NCBI RefSeq assembly: GCF_002777425.1
Contig: NZ_MDVC01000115.1
Span: forward strand, 124,001 to 188,000
DNA: 64,000 nucleotides
From: Snodgrassella alvi
Lineage (GTDB): Bacteria > Pseudomonadota > Gammaproteobacteria > Burkholderiales > Neisseriaceae
Reading direction: 5' to 3'
The notes under the pieces: model-generated
The model's input: only the letters and a program-made list of their open reading frames with translations
The model's database searches: none
What the model was told of the DNA's origin: nothing
Part shown: piece after piece, positions 55,210 through 64,000 of the stretch
How positions within the stretch are numbered: position 1 is the first letter of the stretch
Layout of the letters: every line of letters begins with the position of its first letter
Position numbers and translations under genes: made by a program

Positions 55210-55707
55210 TTAATCAATGCGAACATACTCTACTGCCAGTATTTCAATATTTTCCACACCATCAGGACCATGCAAACGTACTTCATCGCCCTCATGTGCT
55301 TTCAGCAAAGTACGCGCTAACGGTGATACCCATGAAATTTTATTCCGCGCAGTATCAATCTCATCTGTACCCACAATATGCACGGTCTGCTCCTGCCCGT
55401 TTCCGCGCAAAATGGTTACCGTCGCACTAAAAAACACCTGATCACTGGCTTCACGTGTCTCTGGGTCAATCACCTGTGCGGCTTCCAGCCGTTTGGTTAA
55501 AAAACGAATCCGGCGGTCGATTTCACGCAACCTGCGCTTACCATACAGATAATCACCATTTTCACTGCGGTCGCCATTACCGGCGGCCCAGTTCACTACA
55601 TTCACTATTTCCGGACGCTCCTTATGAACCAACTGATAAAGTTCATCCTGCAAAGCCTGATGGCCAGCAGGAGTAATGTAATTGGGCGCTGTCGGCACAT
55701 TAGCCAT
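55210..55707 (-). CDS. greB: transcription elongation factor GreB
   Basis: Rescues backtracked RNA polymerase by stimulating transcript cleavage. N-terminal coiled coil (about 1-75, ITPAGHQALQDELYQLVHKE) and C-terminal FKBP-like domain with WVSPLARTLLKAHEGDEVRL. The coiled-coil tip reads NGDRSENGDYLYGKRRLREI, with the acidic D/E pair that coordinates Mg2+; the K-R-L-R-E-I-D-R-R-I run distinguishes GreB from GreA. The ATG at 55707 follows GGAGATAC; the 8-codon longer frame runs into the upstream hairpin. Confidence 0.93.
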   Translation of the reverse strand: MANVPTAPNYITPAGHQALQDELYQLVHKERPEIVNVVNWAAGNGDRSENGDYLYGKRRLREIDRRIRFLTKRLEAAQVIDPETREASDQVFFSATVTILRGNGQEQTVHIVGTDEIDTARNKISWVSPLARTLLKAHEGDEVRLHGPDGVENIEILAVEYVRID

Positions 55708-55730
55708 AGTGTATCTCCCTAATTGATACA

Positions 55731-55764
55731 AAAACAGGCTGTCTGAAAAAATACAGACAGCCTG
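55731..55764 (-). terminator. terminator of maeB built from an uptake-type inverted repeat
   Basis: Perfect 11-bp arms CAGGCTGTCTG (55735-55745) and CAGACAGCCTG (55754-55764), followed on the minus strand by TTTTTG. The plus strand at 55736-55747 reads AGGCTGTCTGAA, the 12-mer also found at 26993-27004 on the other strand. It lies 26 nt beyond the maeB stop. Confidence 0.9.
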
Positions 55765-55789
55765 CTTGATTTTACAACAAACTCAGCGA

Positions 55790-58060
55790 TTATTTACGCT
55801 GTGCATCCACTGCTGCCAAAGCTACCATATTGACAATACGGCGTACAGAAGCCATTGGCGTAACAATGTGTACAGATTCATTCATACCCATCAGAATCGG
55901 GCCAATAGTGACGCCATTAGATGAAGTACGCAACAGATTGTAACTAATATTAGCCGCCTCAACATTTGGCATTACCAACAGATTAGCTGCGCCCTTGAGC
56001 TCGCAATCTGGCATCAGTTTCTGACGCAGTTTTTCGTCCAGAGCCAAATCACCCTGCATTTCACCATCAACATTCAGCTCAGGATCGGCTTCTTTAATCA
56101 AAGCCAGCGCTTGCTGCATTTTACTGCTGCTTGGTTGATTCAGTGAACCAAAGTTGGAATTGGACAATAAGGCTACTTTAGGTTCAATACCGAAGCGTTT
56201 CATTTCCTTAACACACATCAGTGTATTAGCAGCAATCTGCTCGGCAGTAGGCTCTGGATTAACATAAGTATCAGCAATGAACATATTGCCTGAAGTCATA
56301 ATCAAAGCATTCATGGCACAAGCATTGTGCTCAGGATTGTTATAACCAATAACTTCTTCCAGAATATTGAAATGGTCATGGAAGCGGCCTACCGTACCAC
56401 ACAACAACGCATCAGCACTGCCCATGCGTACCAGCATAGCACCAATCAGAGTAGAGCTGCTAATCATGCGGCGACGAGCCATTTCCTCAGTTACACCATG
56501 GCGTTTACGTAGCTGATAATAAGCCTGCCAGTACTCGCGGTAACGCGGATCATCCTGATTATTAACAATTTCAAAATCTTTGCCCGGCTGAATAGTCAGC
56601 CCCAGCTGTTTCGAACGCGCTTCAATGACTGCCGGCCGGCCAATAAGAATCGGAAAAGCCAGTTTGTGGTTAACAATATGCTGGGTAGCATGCAGAACAC
56701 GCTCATCTTCACCCTCACATAACACCACACGTTTAAGCTCTTTCTTAGCCTGAGAAAATACCGGTTTCATAAACAGGCTGGACTTATAGACAAACTGACT
56801 CAGTTTTTCTACATAAGCATCCATGTCGTCAATCGGACGGGTAGCCACACCAGAATCCATAGCCGCTTTAGCTACAGCAGGAGCCACCACAGCAATCAGA
56901 CGAGGGTCAAATGGCTTCGGAATCAGATATTCACGTCCAAAAGACAGCTCGGCATTACCATAAGCAGCAGATACTTCATCACTCAGCTCGGCCTTGGCCA
57001 GTTCAGCAATGGCATGCACACAGGCCAGCTTCATCTGTTCATTAATGGTGGTGGCGCCTACATCCAGCGCGCCGCGGAAAATAAACGGGAAGCACAATAC
57101 ATTATTTACCTGATTCGGGAAATCAGAACGACCAGTACCGATTACAGCATCTGGTCGGGCAGCTTTGGCTTCCGGCGGCCAGATTTCCGGTGTCGGATTG
57201 GCCATGGCCAGAATAATCGGGTCTTTGGCCATGGTATTGAGCATATCTACGCTCAATACATTCGGACCAGACAAGCCCAGGAAAATATCTTTACCATGAA
57301 CAGCATCAGCAAGGTTACGCTGACCATTATCCGCAATGGCAAACAGTTTTTTCGATTCCACCATGTTTTCTTCGCGATTCTGATAAATAACACCTTTGGA
57401 ATCGCACACAGTGATATTTTCACGCTTCATACCCAGCGCAACCAGAAGTTCCAGACAGGCAATAGCCGCTGCACCTGCGCCAGAGCACACCAGCTTAACC
57501 TCGCCAATGTCTTTGCCGACAACTTCAAGGCCGTTTTTAATCGCTGCGGCAGTAATAATTGCCGTACCATGCTGGTCGTCATGGAATACAGGAATATTGC
57601 AGCGCTCGCGCAGTTTTTTCTCAATATAGAAACATTCAGGGGCTTTAATGTCTTCAAGGTTAATACCGCCAAATGTCGGCTCCAGCGAAGCAATAATATC
57701 TACCAGCTTATCCGGATCAGTTTCATTAACCTCAATGTCAAATACATCAATACCGCCAAATTTCTTGAACAGTACACCCTTACCTTCCATTACCGGCTTA
57801 CCGGCCAGTGCACCAATATTGCCCAGCCCCAGTACCGCCGTACCATTCGAAATCACAGCAACCAGATTACCACGTGCCGTATATTTGTATGCATTCAGGG
57901 GGTCACGGTGAATTTCCATACATGGCGCAGCCACACCCGGTGAATAGGCCAATGACAAATCATATTGAGTAGCCAGTGGTTTGGTTGGCGTAACCTGAAT
58001 TTTACCGGGACGGGGTTCTTCGTGAAAATGTAATGCTGCTTCTTTGATTAATTCATCCAT
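55790..58060 (-). CDS. maeB: NADP-dependent malic enzyme (malic enzyme-phosphotransacetylase fusion)
   Basis: Oxidative decarboxylation of malate to pyruvate. Residues 1 to about 430 form the malic enzyme ([55 protein letters not shown]); the C-terminal 320 residues are a phosphotransacetylase-like domain ([14 protein letters not shown]), thought regulatory in MaeB. 756 residues, normal. The ATG at 58060 ([13 protein letters not shown]) is chosen over 58090 because the first ten residues of the longer form are not family-like. A TATAAT box lies on the minus strand at 58181-58176, without a good -35. Confidence 0.95.
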   Translation of the reverse strand: MDELIKEAALHFHEEPRPGKIQVTPTKPLATQYDLSLAYSPGVAAPCMEIHRDPLNAYKYTARGNLVAVISNGTAVLGLGNIGALAGKPVMEGKGVLFKKFGGIDVFDIEVNETDPDKLVDIIASLEPTFGGINLEDIKAPECFYIEKKLRERCNIPVFHDDQHGTAIITAAAIKNGLEVVGKDIGEVKLVCSGAGAAAIACLELLVALGMKRENITVCDSKGVIYQNREENMVESKKLFAIADNGQRNLADAVHGKDIFLGLSGPNVLSVDMLNTMAKDPIILAMANPTPEIWPPEAKAARPDAVIGTGRSDFPNQVNNVLCFPFIFRGALDVGATTINEQMKLACVHAIAELAKAELSDEVSAAYGNAELSFGREYLIPKPFDPRLIAVVAPAVAKAAMDSGVATRPIDDMDAYVEKLSQFVYKSSLFMKPVFSQAKKELKRVVLCEGEDERVLHATQHIVNHKLAFPILIGRPAVIEARSKQLGLTIQPGKDFEIVNNQDDPRYREYWQAYYQLRKRHGVTEEMARRRMISSSTLIGAMLVRMGSADALLCGTVGRFHDHFNILEEVIGYNNPEHNACAMNALIMTSGNMFIADTYVNPEPTAEQIAANTLMCVKEMKRFGIEPKVALLSNSNFGSLNQPSSSKMQQALALIKEADPELNVDGEMQGDLALDEKLRQKLMPDCELKGAANLLVMPNVEAANISYNLLRTSSNGVTIGPILMGMNESVHIVTPMASVRRIVNMVALAAVDAQRK

Positions 58061-58379
58061 ATCTGTTCTCAGTCTTAGGTTTTTCAACACCAGTAAGCTG
58101 TTCTTGAAAGAGCGCGCTAAAAGTCATTTTTATCTGAGCAATTTATTAAACATGGCCAAGATAAAGGTTATTCACATTATAGCGTTATTTAACAAAATCA
58201 TGCACCGCTTTATTATCAGTATAATCAACTGCCATTAATTGTAAGTGCATGACCCATCCCATTTCACCAGCCTGAATAGAGACAATTATTTTGTAATACT
58301 AAAACTGCATATCCCGGTTTCTGCCGGCAAGTCAGCCCAAAATAACCAAAATCATTTATTTTGATTTACGCATAAACTT

Positions 58380-58628
58380 TCAGGACTGGTTCTCAATATT
58401 CCTGCGAGCAAAATCTACTGCCATACTGATAGCAGTTTTGGCTTGTGGGCTATTTTTCCAGCAACTGCTGCCAACCAGACTGGCTGCCTGCTCAGTAATA
58501 TCCTGAGGATTTGCCTGTGCCAGTTTTGCCAATGAATCAATGCCCATTTGCTCCAAACGCAAAATCACTTTTTCCCCAACCCCTTTTACCGTCAACAACA
58601 CTGCTTTTTCAGTTGCATTAAATGCCAT
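58380..58628 (-). CDS. small helix-hairpin-helix protein (Cdd1/DUF4332-like)
   Basis: An 82-residue protein with one clear helix-hairpin-helix: LLTVKGVGEKVILRLEQMGI, then DSLAKLAQANPQDI. The remainder (SLVGSSCWKNSPQAKTAISM, VDFARRN) resembles the C-terminal half of the Pathogenicity-locus (Cdd1) family. Such proteins may bind nucleic acid; function is not known. The start is preceded by GGAGG (TAAATGGCAT order on the plus strand shows aacctcc after it). It stands alone between maeB and the mgtA terminator. Confidence 0.75.
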   Translation of the reverse strand: MAFNATEKAVLLTVKGVGEKVILRLEQMGIDSLAKLAQANPQDITEQAASLVGSSCWKNSPQAKTAISMAVDFARRNIENQS

Positions 58629-58761
58629 TTAACCTCCGTCTATTTACTCATGATTAATCTAAATATAGAAAAATTAGTAGATATTAAACAACTCGGCAAA
58701 GTATGACTAACCAAAGGTAATGCAATTTACCGGATAAATCACCACAAATAAATGATAACAA

Positions 58762-58792
58762 AAAAAGAGCGAGTATTTAACTCGCTCTTTTT
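58762..58792 (-). terminator. rho-independent terminator of mgtA
   Basis: Perfect 13-bp arms AAAAAGAGCGAGT (58762-58774) and ACTCGCTCTTTTT (58780-58792) with a 5-nt loop; U-tracts on either strand. It lies 12 nt after the mgtA stop. Confidence 0.93.
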
Positions 58793-58804
58793 GCTATTTA
58801 ATGC

Positions 58805-61498
58805 TTAGAACCATTGTCCAAAGCGGCGAATGTACCAGCGTTTCACTATCTGAGTAACAACACAGTAGCTGCCCAGCGTGAGTACCAGCCACGGGAAATA
58901 TTGCCATGGTAATGCAGTCAGGCCAATCCAGTTGCTAATCGGTGAAAACGGAATACAAATTCCGATTACCATAATCAGCCCTGTCATCAGTAATACTGGT
59001 AAAGCAGCGGTGCTTTGTACAAACGGGATTTTGCGCGTGCGTAGCATATGCACCACCAGCGTTTGTGACAGCAATCCTTCCACAAACCAGCCGGAATGAA
59101 ACAGATTCTGTACTTCTGGTGCATTGGCATGGAATACAAACCACATCAGTGCAAAAGTACTGATATCAAAAATAGAGGAAATCGGGCCGATAAACAGCAT
59201 AAAACGGCTGATATTGGAAACATCCCATTTGCGTGGTTTACGCAAAAATTCCTCATCCATTTTATCCCAAGGTAGTGACAACTGAGAAAAATCATACAAC
59301 AGATTCTGAATCAGCAACTGAATCGCCAGCATGGGCAGAAATGGCAAAAAGGCACTGGCAAACAATACTGAAAATACATTGCCAAAATTAGAGCTGGCCG
59401 TCATATTCAGATATTTAATAATATTACCAAAAGTTTCACGCCCTTTGATTACCCCCTCTTCCAGCACCATCAGGCTCTTTTCCAGCAGAATAATATCGGC
59501 GGATTCCTTGGCAATATCAGTGGCCGTATCTACGGAAATACCAACATCGGCATCGCGCAAAGCAGGAGCATCGTTAATACCATCACCCAGAAAACCCACT
59601 GTATGCCCATTTTCCTGCAACAGGCGGATAATGCGCGATTTCTGCAATGGTGTTAGCTTGGCAAATACAGTATGCTGTTCCAGTAATGGTTTCAGCGCCT
59701 CATCACTCAATCCTTCGATATCATTGCCCAGTAAAGGCTGTCCGGCTTCGATACCAACTTCATGACAGATTTTGCGCGTCACAATGGCATTGTCACCGGT
59801 CAACACTTTCACAGCCACACCATTTTCACTCAATGCAGCAATGGCTTGGGCTGCGCTGTCTTTCGGTGGATCAAGGAAAGTCAGAAAGCCAAACAAAGTC
59901 AGTTCAGTTTCGTCCGCCACCGCATACTGTGCTTTCTGTGCTTCCGGAGCGATATACTTTTTACCAATCGCCAGTACACGGAAACCTTCCTTATTGTAAC
60001 TTTCAGCCAGTGCCAGTAACTGCTCACGCCGTGCTGTATCCAGTGGCAGATATTCACCCTGTTCATACACGCAACTGGAAATTGACAGCATTTCCTCAAC
60101 AGCACCTTTGCAAATCAGTACATGGCGCTGCTCATCATCCCGCAGCACGACAGACAAACGCCGGCGTATAAAATCAAACGGCAGCTCATCTATCTTGCGA
60201 TAACCACCATCATTGATAACAGCACTGTTTTCCGGTTCCTGAGCAAAGCGCACAATCGCCTTGTCCATCAGGTTTTTCATACCACTCTGATAGGAGCTGT
60301 TCAACCATGCCAGCTGCAAAACTTCACTATCATTATTGCCATTGATATCAGTGTAATGCTCGAGAATAATTTTATCCTGCGTTAATGTGCCGGTTTTATC
60401 GGTACACAACACATCCATGGAACCAAAATTCTGGATAGCACTCAGGCGTTTTACCACCACCTTACGCCGCGCCATCGCCATTGCTCCCTTGGCCAGATTG
60501 GCACTTACAATCATCGGCAGCATTTCCGGTGTCAGCCCTACCGCTACAGCCAGAGCAAACAGAGCAGCATCACCCCAGTCACCTTTGGTAAAACCATTTA
60601 TCAGCAATACCACCGGTACCAGAATCAGCATAAAGCGAATCAACAGATGGCTGACACTGTTTACACCACGGTCAAAAGCAGTCTGGCTGCGTGTACCAAC
60701 AATCGATTTGGCCAGCGAACCAAAATAAGTATCACTACCCGTAGCCACCACCACTGCTTTAGCCGTACCGCTCACAATATTGGTACCCATAAAGCAGATA
60801 TTTTCTGCATCCAGCGGATTGGCTGATGACGGTTGCTGCTGTTGAGCAGCCGCATTTCCATTCATACCAACAGTATCGGATTTTTCTACCGGAATGGATT
60901 CACCAGTCAGCACCGCCTGACTGATAAACAAATCGCGTGATTCAATCAGACGCACATCAGCCGGAACCATATCACCGGCAGACAGCAAAATAATATCGCC
61001 CGGTACCACTTCCTTAATCGGTACTTCAAGCTGCTCGGCACTGATATCATGATGGCTGCGACGCAACACCGTAGCAGTGGTGCTAATCATTGACTTCAGC
61101 GCCTGAGCCGCCTTATTGGAACGATATTCCTGCCAAAAGCTGAGCAAACCACTAAGCAGAACCATCACCAGAATAATGCTAATTCCACTCAAGCTGGTTT
61201 CTTCACCACTGCGCAAAGGAATCAGATAATCGGTAAAAAAGCTTACCAGGGCCAGCGCCAGTAACACAAAAATAAAAGGATTCTTAAACGCCAGCAACAA
61301 TTGCAGCCATGCAGACGGCGCTTTATCGTGCACCACATCATTGCTGCCAAAACTGGCCAGCCGTTCTTTAACATCGTGCTCGGTCAGACCACTCAGACTG
61401 GTCTGTAATTTGGACAGTGTGCCGTCAAGGCTGTTGCGAGACTCCAGCACAGCCTTGATTACTACTGGTTGAGAAATGATTTTTTTTAGTTTTTTCAT
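58805..61498 (-). CDS. mgtA: Mg2+-importing P-type ATPase (type IIIB)
   Basis: Inner-membrane pump for Mg2+ uptake under limitation. The 897 residues contain the actuator loop LTGESIPVEK, phosphorylation site LCTDKTGTLTQDKI, nucleotide-domain CKGAVEEML, hinge GDGINDAPALRDADVGISVD and ten membrane segments; the basic N-terminus KKLKKIISQ and VSANLAKGAMAMARRKVVVK are IIIB-like. The ATG at 61498 follows GTGAGGTACTGTTT; a start seven codons earlier would cover that site. A leader of about 250 nt with its own promoter, two short ORFs and a hairpin precedes it, a layout known from Mg2+-responsive mgtA genes of enterics. Confidence 0.95.
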   Translation of the reverse strand: MKKLKKIISQPVVIKAVLESRNSLDGTLSKLQTSLSGLTEHDVKERLASFGSNDVVHDKAPSAWLQLLLAFKNPFIFVLLALALVSFFTDYLIPLRSGEETSLSGISIILVMVLLSGLLSFWQEYRSNKAAQALKSMISTTATVLRRSHHDISAEQLEVPIKEVVPGDIILLSAGDMVPADVRLIESRDLFISQAVLTGESIPVEKSDTVGMNGNAAAQQQQPSSANPLDAENICFMGTNIVSGTAKAVVVATGSDTYFGSLAKSIVGTRSQTAFDRGVNSVSHLLIRFMLILVPVVLLINGFTKGDWGDAALFALAVAVGLTPEMLPMIVSANLAKGAMAMARRKVVVKRLSAIQNFGSMDVLCTDKTGTLTQDKIILEHYTDINGNNDSEVLQLAWLNSSYQSGMKNLMDKAIVRFAQEPENSAVINDGGYRKIDELPFDFIRRRLSVVLRDDEQRHVLICKGAVEEMLSISSCVYEQGEYLPLDTARREQLLALAESYNKEGFRVLAIGKKYIAPEAQKAQYAVADETELTLFGFLTFLDPPKDSAAQAIAALSENGVAVKVLTGDNAIVTRKICHEVGIEAGQPLLGNDIEGLSDEALKPLLEQHTVFAKLTPLQKSRIIRLLQENGHTVGFLGDGINDAPALRDADVGISVDTATDIAKESADIILLEKSLMVLEEGVIKGRETFGNIIKYLNMTASSNFGNVFSVLFASAFLPFLPMLAIQLLIQNLLYDFSQLSLPWDKMDEEFLRKPRKWDVSNISRFMLFIGPISSIFDISTFALMWFVFHANAPEVQNLFHSGWFVEGLLSQTLVVHMLRTRKIPFVQSTAALPVLLMTGLIMVIGICIPFSPISNWIGLTALPWQYFPWLVLTLGSYCVVTQIVKRWYIRRFGQWF

Positions 61499-61522
61499 AA
61501 ACAGTACCTCACCGACCATGCT

Positions 61523-61557
61523 GTTTCCCGGTCGGCAGACACTGTTAACCCGGAAAC
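61523..61557 (-). promoter_or_regulatory. hairpin in the mgtA leader just before the ribosome binding site
   Basis: Arms GTTTCCCGG (61523-61531) and CCCGGAAAC (61549-61557) pair over eight base pairs with one bulged C around a 17-nt loop. It occupies the gap between the second leader ORF and the mgtA Shine-Dalgarno, where alternative structures could control translation or termination. Confidence 0.5.
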
Positions 61558-61558
61558 A

Positions 61559-61621
61559 TCAACGGCCTAGTTGCAGTTGTGGTATCAATAAAATAAACGG
61601 TCGACTCGAATCTTCTTCCAT
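61559..61621 (-). CDS. putative mgtA leader peptide (uORF2, 20 codons)
   Basis: On the minus strand ATG-GAA-GAA-GAT begins a 20-residue frame, MEEDSSRPF followed by ILLIPQLQLGR, ending TGA 60 nt before mgtA. The start has a modest GGGA site 8 nt upstream. E. coli MgtL is a 17-residue leader peptide beginning MEPDPTPLP, where an acidic and Pro-rich start destabilises ribosomes at low Mg2+; the acidic EED start and Pro8 here are reminiscent, but the sequences are not otherwise alike. Role inferred from position and composition. Confidence 0.45.
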   Translation of the reverse strand: MEEDSSRPFILLIPQLQLGR

Positions 61622-61635
61622 TGTTTTATTCCCGG

Positions 61636-61665
61636 TTAAATAGTTAGAAGCTCAATGCACAGCAT
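61636..61665 (-). CDS. putative mgtA leader ORF (uORF1, 9 codons)
   Basis: Minus-strand frame encoding MLCIELLTI, ending TAA 14 nt before uORF2. It has a good Shine-Dalgarno, AGGTGA, 5 nt before the ATG, better than that of uORF2. It lies about 85 nt after the predicted transcription start. Translation is plausible but short frames like this arise by chance. Confidence 0.35.
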   Translation of the reverse strand: MLCIELLTI

Positions 61666-61755
61666 TTAGCTCACCTGTACTGAAATTACTGTTTTCCGCT
61701 TTTATCCATATAACGTGAAATAGCAAAAAGACAGCCACATTTCAGCAAGATAGCG

Positions 61756-61784
61756 TTTATACGTGACAATAATGATAGCGTCAA
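61756..61784 (-). promoter_or_regulatory. promoter of mgtA
   Basis: Minus strand TTGACG (61784-61779), exactly 17 nt, then TATAAA (61761-61756); each matches consensus at five of six positions. Start about 61749 gives an untranslated leader near 250 nt. Confidence 0.75.
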
Positions 61785-61917
61785 TTAAATTTACCCTAAA
61801 TAGAGTAAAAAACAATATTCACTGCGATTTATTCACATAAATCAGACAAAATTAAAAATAAACATGCTTTACAAGCATAAAAAATAATTATGCCATTAAA
61901 TTAAAATAGAATTAAAA

Positions 61918-62988
61918 TTAAAACAGTCTGCTTTGTACAGCATTCAGATAATCATGTAATGGTTTAGGGATACCATAAGCTGCCAGATTATCAAATGACA
62001 CCCATTCACCAGCTACTGGTATGGATTCTATCGGCTGCCCGCTTGCCTGCACCGTAAATGGCACAATAAATAACTGGCGATGGGTTAAACGATGGCTGAT
62101 TTCAGCGCCTTCGCTCAAATCTTCAGCTGCAAAGCCAAATTGTGCCGCCAGCTCATACAAAGCAGCCAGACTGTCCACACAGGGCACACACCATAAACCA
62201 CCCCAAATACCTTTGGCTGGGCGCTTGTGTAAGAATACCGCTCCATCGCGATTACGCAATACCAGCCAGTATAGCGACAGATTTCTTACCATTACCGCAG
62301 TTTTCTTGCGTGGTAATTCAGTAATACGGTCTTGCGCCCGCGCCAGACACATGTCATTCATGGGGCATACAGAACATACCGGCTTACTGCGCTTGCATAC
62401 CGTAGCGCCCAAATCCATTAATCCCTGAATATAGGCCGGCATATCAGCAGCATTCGGTGGCAACAAAGCTTCGGCTGTGCGCCAGAGTGTATCTTCAAAC
62501 GCCTTGCTGGCAATATCACCATCCAGCGCTAGCAACCGGCACAACACGCGCTTTACATTGCCATCCAGAATCGTTTCACGAGCATTAAAACAGAAAGCGG
62601 CAATCGCCGCTGCCGTACTGCGCCCTACTCCGCACAAAGTTTGCAGCTCAATCCGGCTGCGCGGAAACTTGCCGGCAAACTCGGTTACCACCTGTCTGGC
62701 AGCCTTATGCAAATTCCGCGCACGACTGTAATAGCCCAGCCCCTGCCACAAGCCCATTACCACATCTTCATCGGCGGCCGCCAAAGCCTGCACATTTGGA
62801 AAAGCAGCCACAAACCGCGGATAATAATCCAACACTGTCGTTACCTGTGTTTGCTGCAACATAATTTCCGACAGCCATACCAGATACGGCTCACGCGTCT
62901 GCCACGGCAAACCATGCCGACCATACTGCCGTTGCCATTTGACTAAACGGAGAGCAAATTCCGGCATTGGTGCTGCTTGTTCATTCAT
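61918..62988 (-). CDS. mutY: A/G-specific adenine glycosylase MutY
   Basis: Removes adenine mispaired with 8-oxoguanine. Helix-hairpin-helix LCGVGRSTAAAIAAF with the catalytic Asp in ILDGNVKRVLCR, the catalytic Glu in WLSEIMLQQTQVTTV, and the iron-sulfur ligands in CKRSKPVCSVCPMNDMC are all intact. The C-terminal Nudix-like domain that reads 8-oxoG (about 225-356) contains KGIWGGLWCVP. Length 356, normal. Confidence 0.96.
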   Translation of the reverse strand: MNEQAAPMPEFALRLVKWQRQYGRHGLPWQTREPYLVWLSEIMLQQTQVTTVLDYYPRFVAAFPNVQALAAADEDVVMGLWQGLGYYSRARNLHKAARQVVTEFAGKFPRSRIELQTLCGVGRSTAAAIAAFCFNARETILDGNVKRVLCRLLALDGDIASKAFEDTLWRTAEALLPPNAADMPAYIQGLMDLGATVCKRSKPVCSVCPMNDMCLARAQDRITELPRKKTAVMVRNLSLYWLVLRNRDGAVFLHKRPAKGIWGGLWCVPCVDSLAALYELAAQFGFAAEDLSEGAEISHRLTHRQLFIVPFTVQASGQPIESIPVAGEWVSFDNLAAYGIPKPLHDYLNAVQSRLF

Positions 62989-63232
62989 AACGGATTAATC
63001 TTGAAATAACCAAATTGTTAGCAAAGAAATATGACTGTTACAGATAAAAAGCTAATATTGGTGACAATGGCCATAAAACAAGCAACAAATTTTGCAAAAC
63101 CAGATTTATCGCATCCATACAAAAATCATGATTCACCAGATACTCATTATGGATAATTTCAACGTTGTTTTTATCTGGTAACTTATAATATATAATAAAG
63201 AAAAATATTTGATAAAAAAATAAAGCTATTTT

Positions 63233-64000
63233 TTATTTCAATTGCCCATATATCTCGCAGGCTTCTTGTTTACCATTTTCACAGCTTTTTCTAAGCAATT
63301 CCATAGCCATACGCTTATTTGGCTTTACACCAGTACCATTTAGATAGATTAATCCTAAAGTAAATTGGGCATTAGCATCTTCCTGCTTTGCAGCCAACTG
63401 GTAATATTCAACGGCTTTTGCATAGTCCTGCACTACTCCATGGCCATTTTCATACATATTACCTAAATTACATTGAGCAGAACTATTTCCCTGATTAGCT
63501 GCAAGCAGATAATATTCAAGTGCCTTGATATAGTCCTGTCTTACACCTTTCCCAGTGTCATACAAATACCCCAAATTAGCCTGAGCAGCAGCCTCTCCCT
63601 GAGCAGCAGCTAATTGAAAATACTCAGCAGCTTTTTCATAATTCTGTTTGCTCGCTTTGCCTTCGAAGTACATTAGTCCAAGATTATATTGTGCAGTGGC
63701 CAACCCATCTTTAGCAGCCTGATAAAAACACTGGAATGCCTTTTGATAATCCTGTTTAATACCCTTACCGTTATATAACATCAGTCCTAAATTATAAATA
63801 GCATAAGAATAGCCCTGTTTAGCTGCCAGCTGGTAATATTTCACAGCTTCAACATAATCTTATTGCGTAATCTGACCATTTTCATAAATAACACCAAGAT
63901 TATATTGGGCAATAATATTGCCCTGTTCGGCCGCTAACTGATAGTAGCTAAGAGCTTTTTTATAATTCTGTTTTATACCATAACCATATCTATAATATAC
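63233..64000 (-). pseudogene. Sel1-repeat protein, broken by an in-frame stop and cut by the window edge
   Basis: Tandem Sel1-like repeats of 36 residues (pattern YYQLAAxQGxxxAQxNLG) run from the right edge down to 63233. At 63860-63862 a TAA interrupts the frame within a repeat (GQITQ-stop-DYVEAVKYYQLAA), where other repeats read QDY or QNY, consistent with CAA to TAA. Downstream, a GTG at 63842-63844 could restart a 203-residue protein with five repeats and the tail ENGKQEACEIYGQLK. Sel1 proteins are solenoid adaptors, often secreted or periplasmic; the signal region lies outside the window. Recent nonsense mutation is the likeliest reading. Confidence 0.65.

Noticed and set aside
57014-57943. 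Plus-strand frame of 309 codons opposite maeB
   Set aside because: Antisense shadow of a clear MaeB coding region; composition unlike a protein.
1-64000. CRISPR array, prophage, integron or IS element
   Set aside because: No regularly spaced direct repeats, no integrase or transposase frame and no terminal inverted repeats with target duplications were seen; the S24 protein alone is not evidence of a prophage.

Overview
The window is a chromosomal segment of a betaproteobacterium, most probably a member of the Neisseriaceae. Three things point there: the aceE-aceF-lpdA order with a lipoyl domain fused to LpdA, DNA-uptake-like 12-mers (AGGCTGTCTGAA and AGGCTGCCTGAA) lying in or beside inverted repeats between genes, and the general make-up of the housekeeping proteins. 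The moderate-to-low GC, the very AT-rich spacers and the many recently broken genes would suit a host-restricted member such as the bee-gut genus Snodgrassella; that genus assignment is inference. No IS element, integrase, CRISPR array or rRNA operon is visible.

Layout. 0-14 kb: gph (cut by the left edge), recX, a BASS-family transporter, rpsT, an AI-2E/PerM-family permease, the pyruvate dehydrogenase cluster aceE-aceF-lpdA with hairpins between its genes, a 0.95-kb AT-rich spacer, a CbpA/CbpM co-chaperone pair, mtgA and aroE. 14-22 kb: a GPH-family symporter, glnA, ppx, corA, a frameshifted acyl-CoA thioesterase and ribE. 22-25.6 kb: an AT-rich accessory island with four paralogous small membrane proteins of an unrecognised family (one degraded) and a DUF805 protein. 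25.8-29 kb: ribBA, an EamA permease, ribH and nusB. With ribE these give the late riboflavin enzymes. 29-35 kb: four RDD-family membrane proteins interleaved with decayed ilvD copies, ending in intact ilvD. This looks like tandem expansion and decay of an RDD-ilvD unit.

35-48.4 kb: recG, a tRNA-Arg/tRNA-Glu operon with its own promoter and terminator, dgt, gloB, an ADP-ribose-type Nudix hydrolase, crcB, a GNAT acetyltransferase, a YbiT-like ABC-F protein, a ClC channel, hemF, grxB and poxB. 48.5-51 kb: a second AT-rich accessory region with a PEP mutase/isocitrate lyase-family gene, a non-coding stretch containing two strong hairpins, and an unusual protein joining a DUF723-like zinc module to a phage-repressor-type S24 domain whose catalytic Lys appears to be replaced by Arg. 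51-64 kb: a MoxR/DUF58/transglutaminase operon, greB, maeB, a small helix-hairpin-helix protein, mgtA with a long leader carrying two short upstream ORFs, mutY, and a Sel1-repeat gene broken by an in-frame stop and cut by the right edge.

Central carbon metabolism is well represented (pyruvate dehydrogenase, PoxB, MaeB), as is Mg2+ uptake (CorA, MgtA). The most unusual items are the zinc-module/S24 fusion, the mgtA leader, the RDD-ilvD array and the small membrane-protein family.
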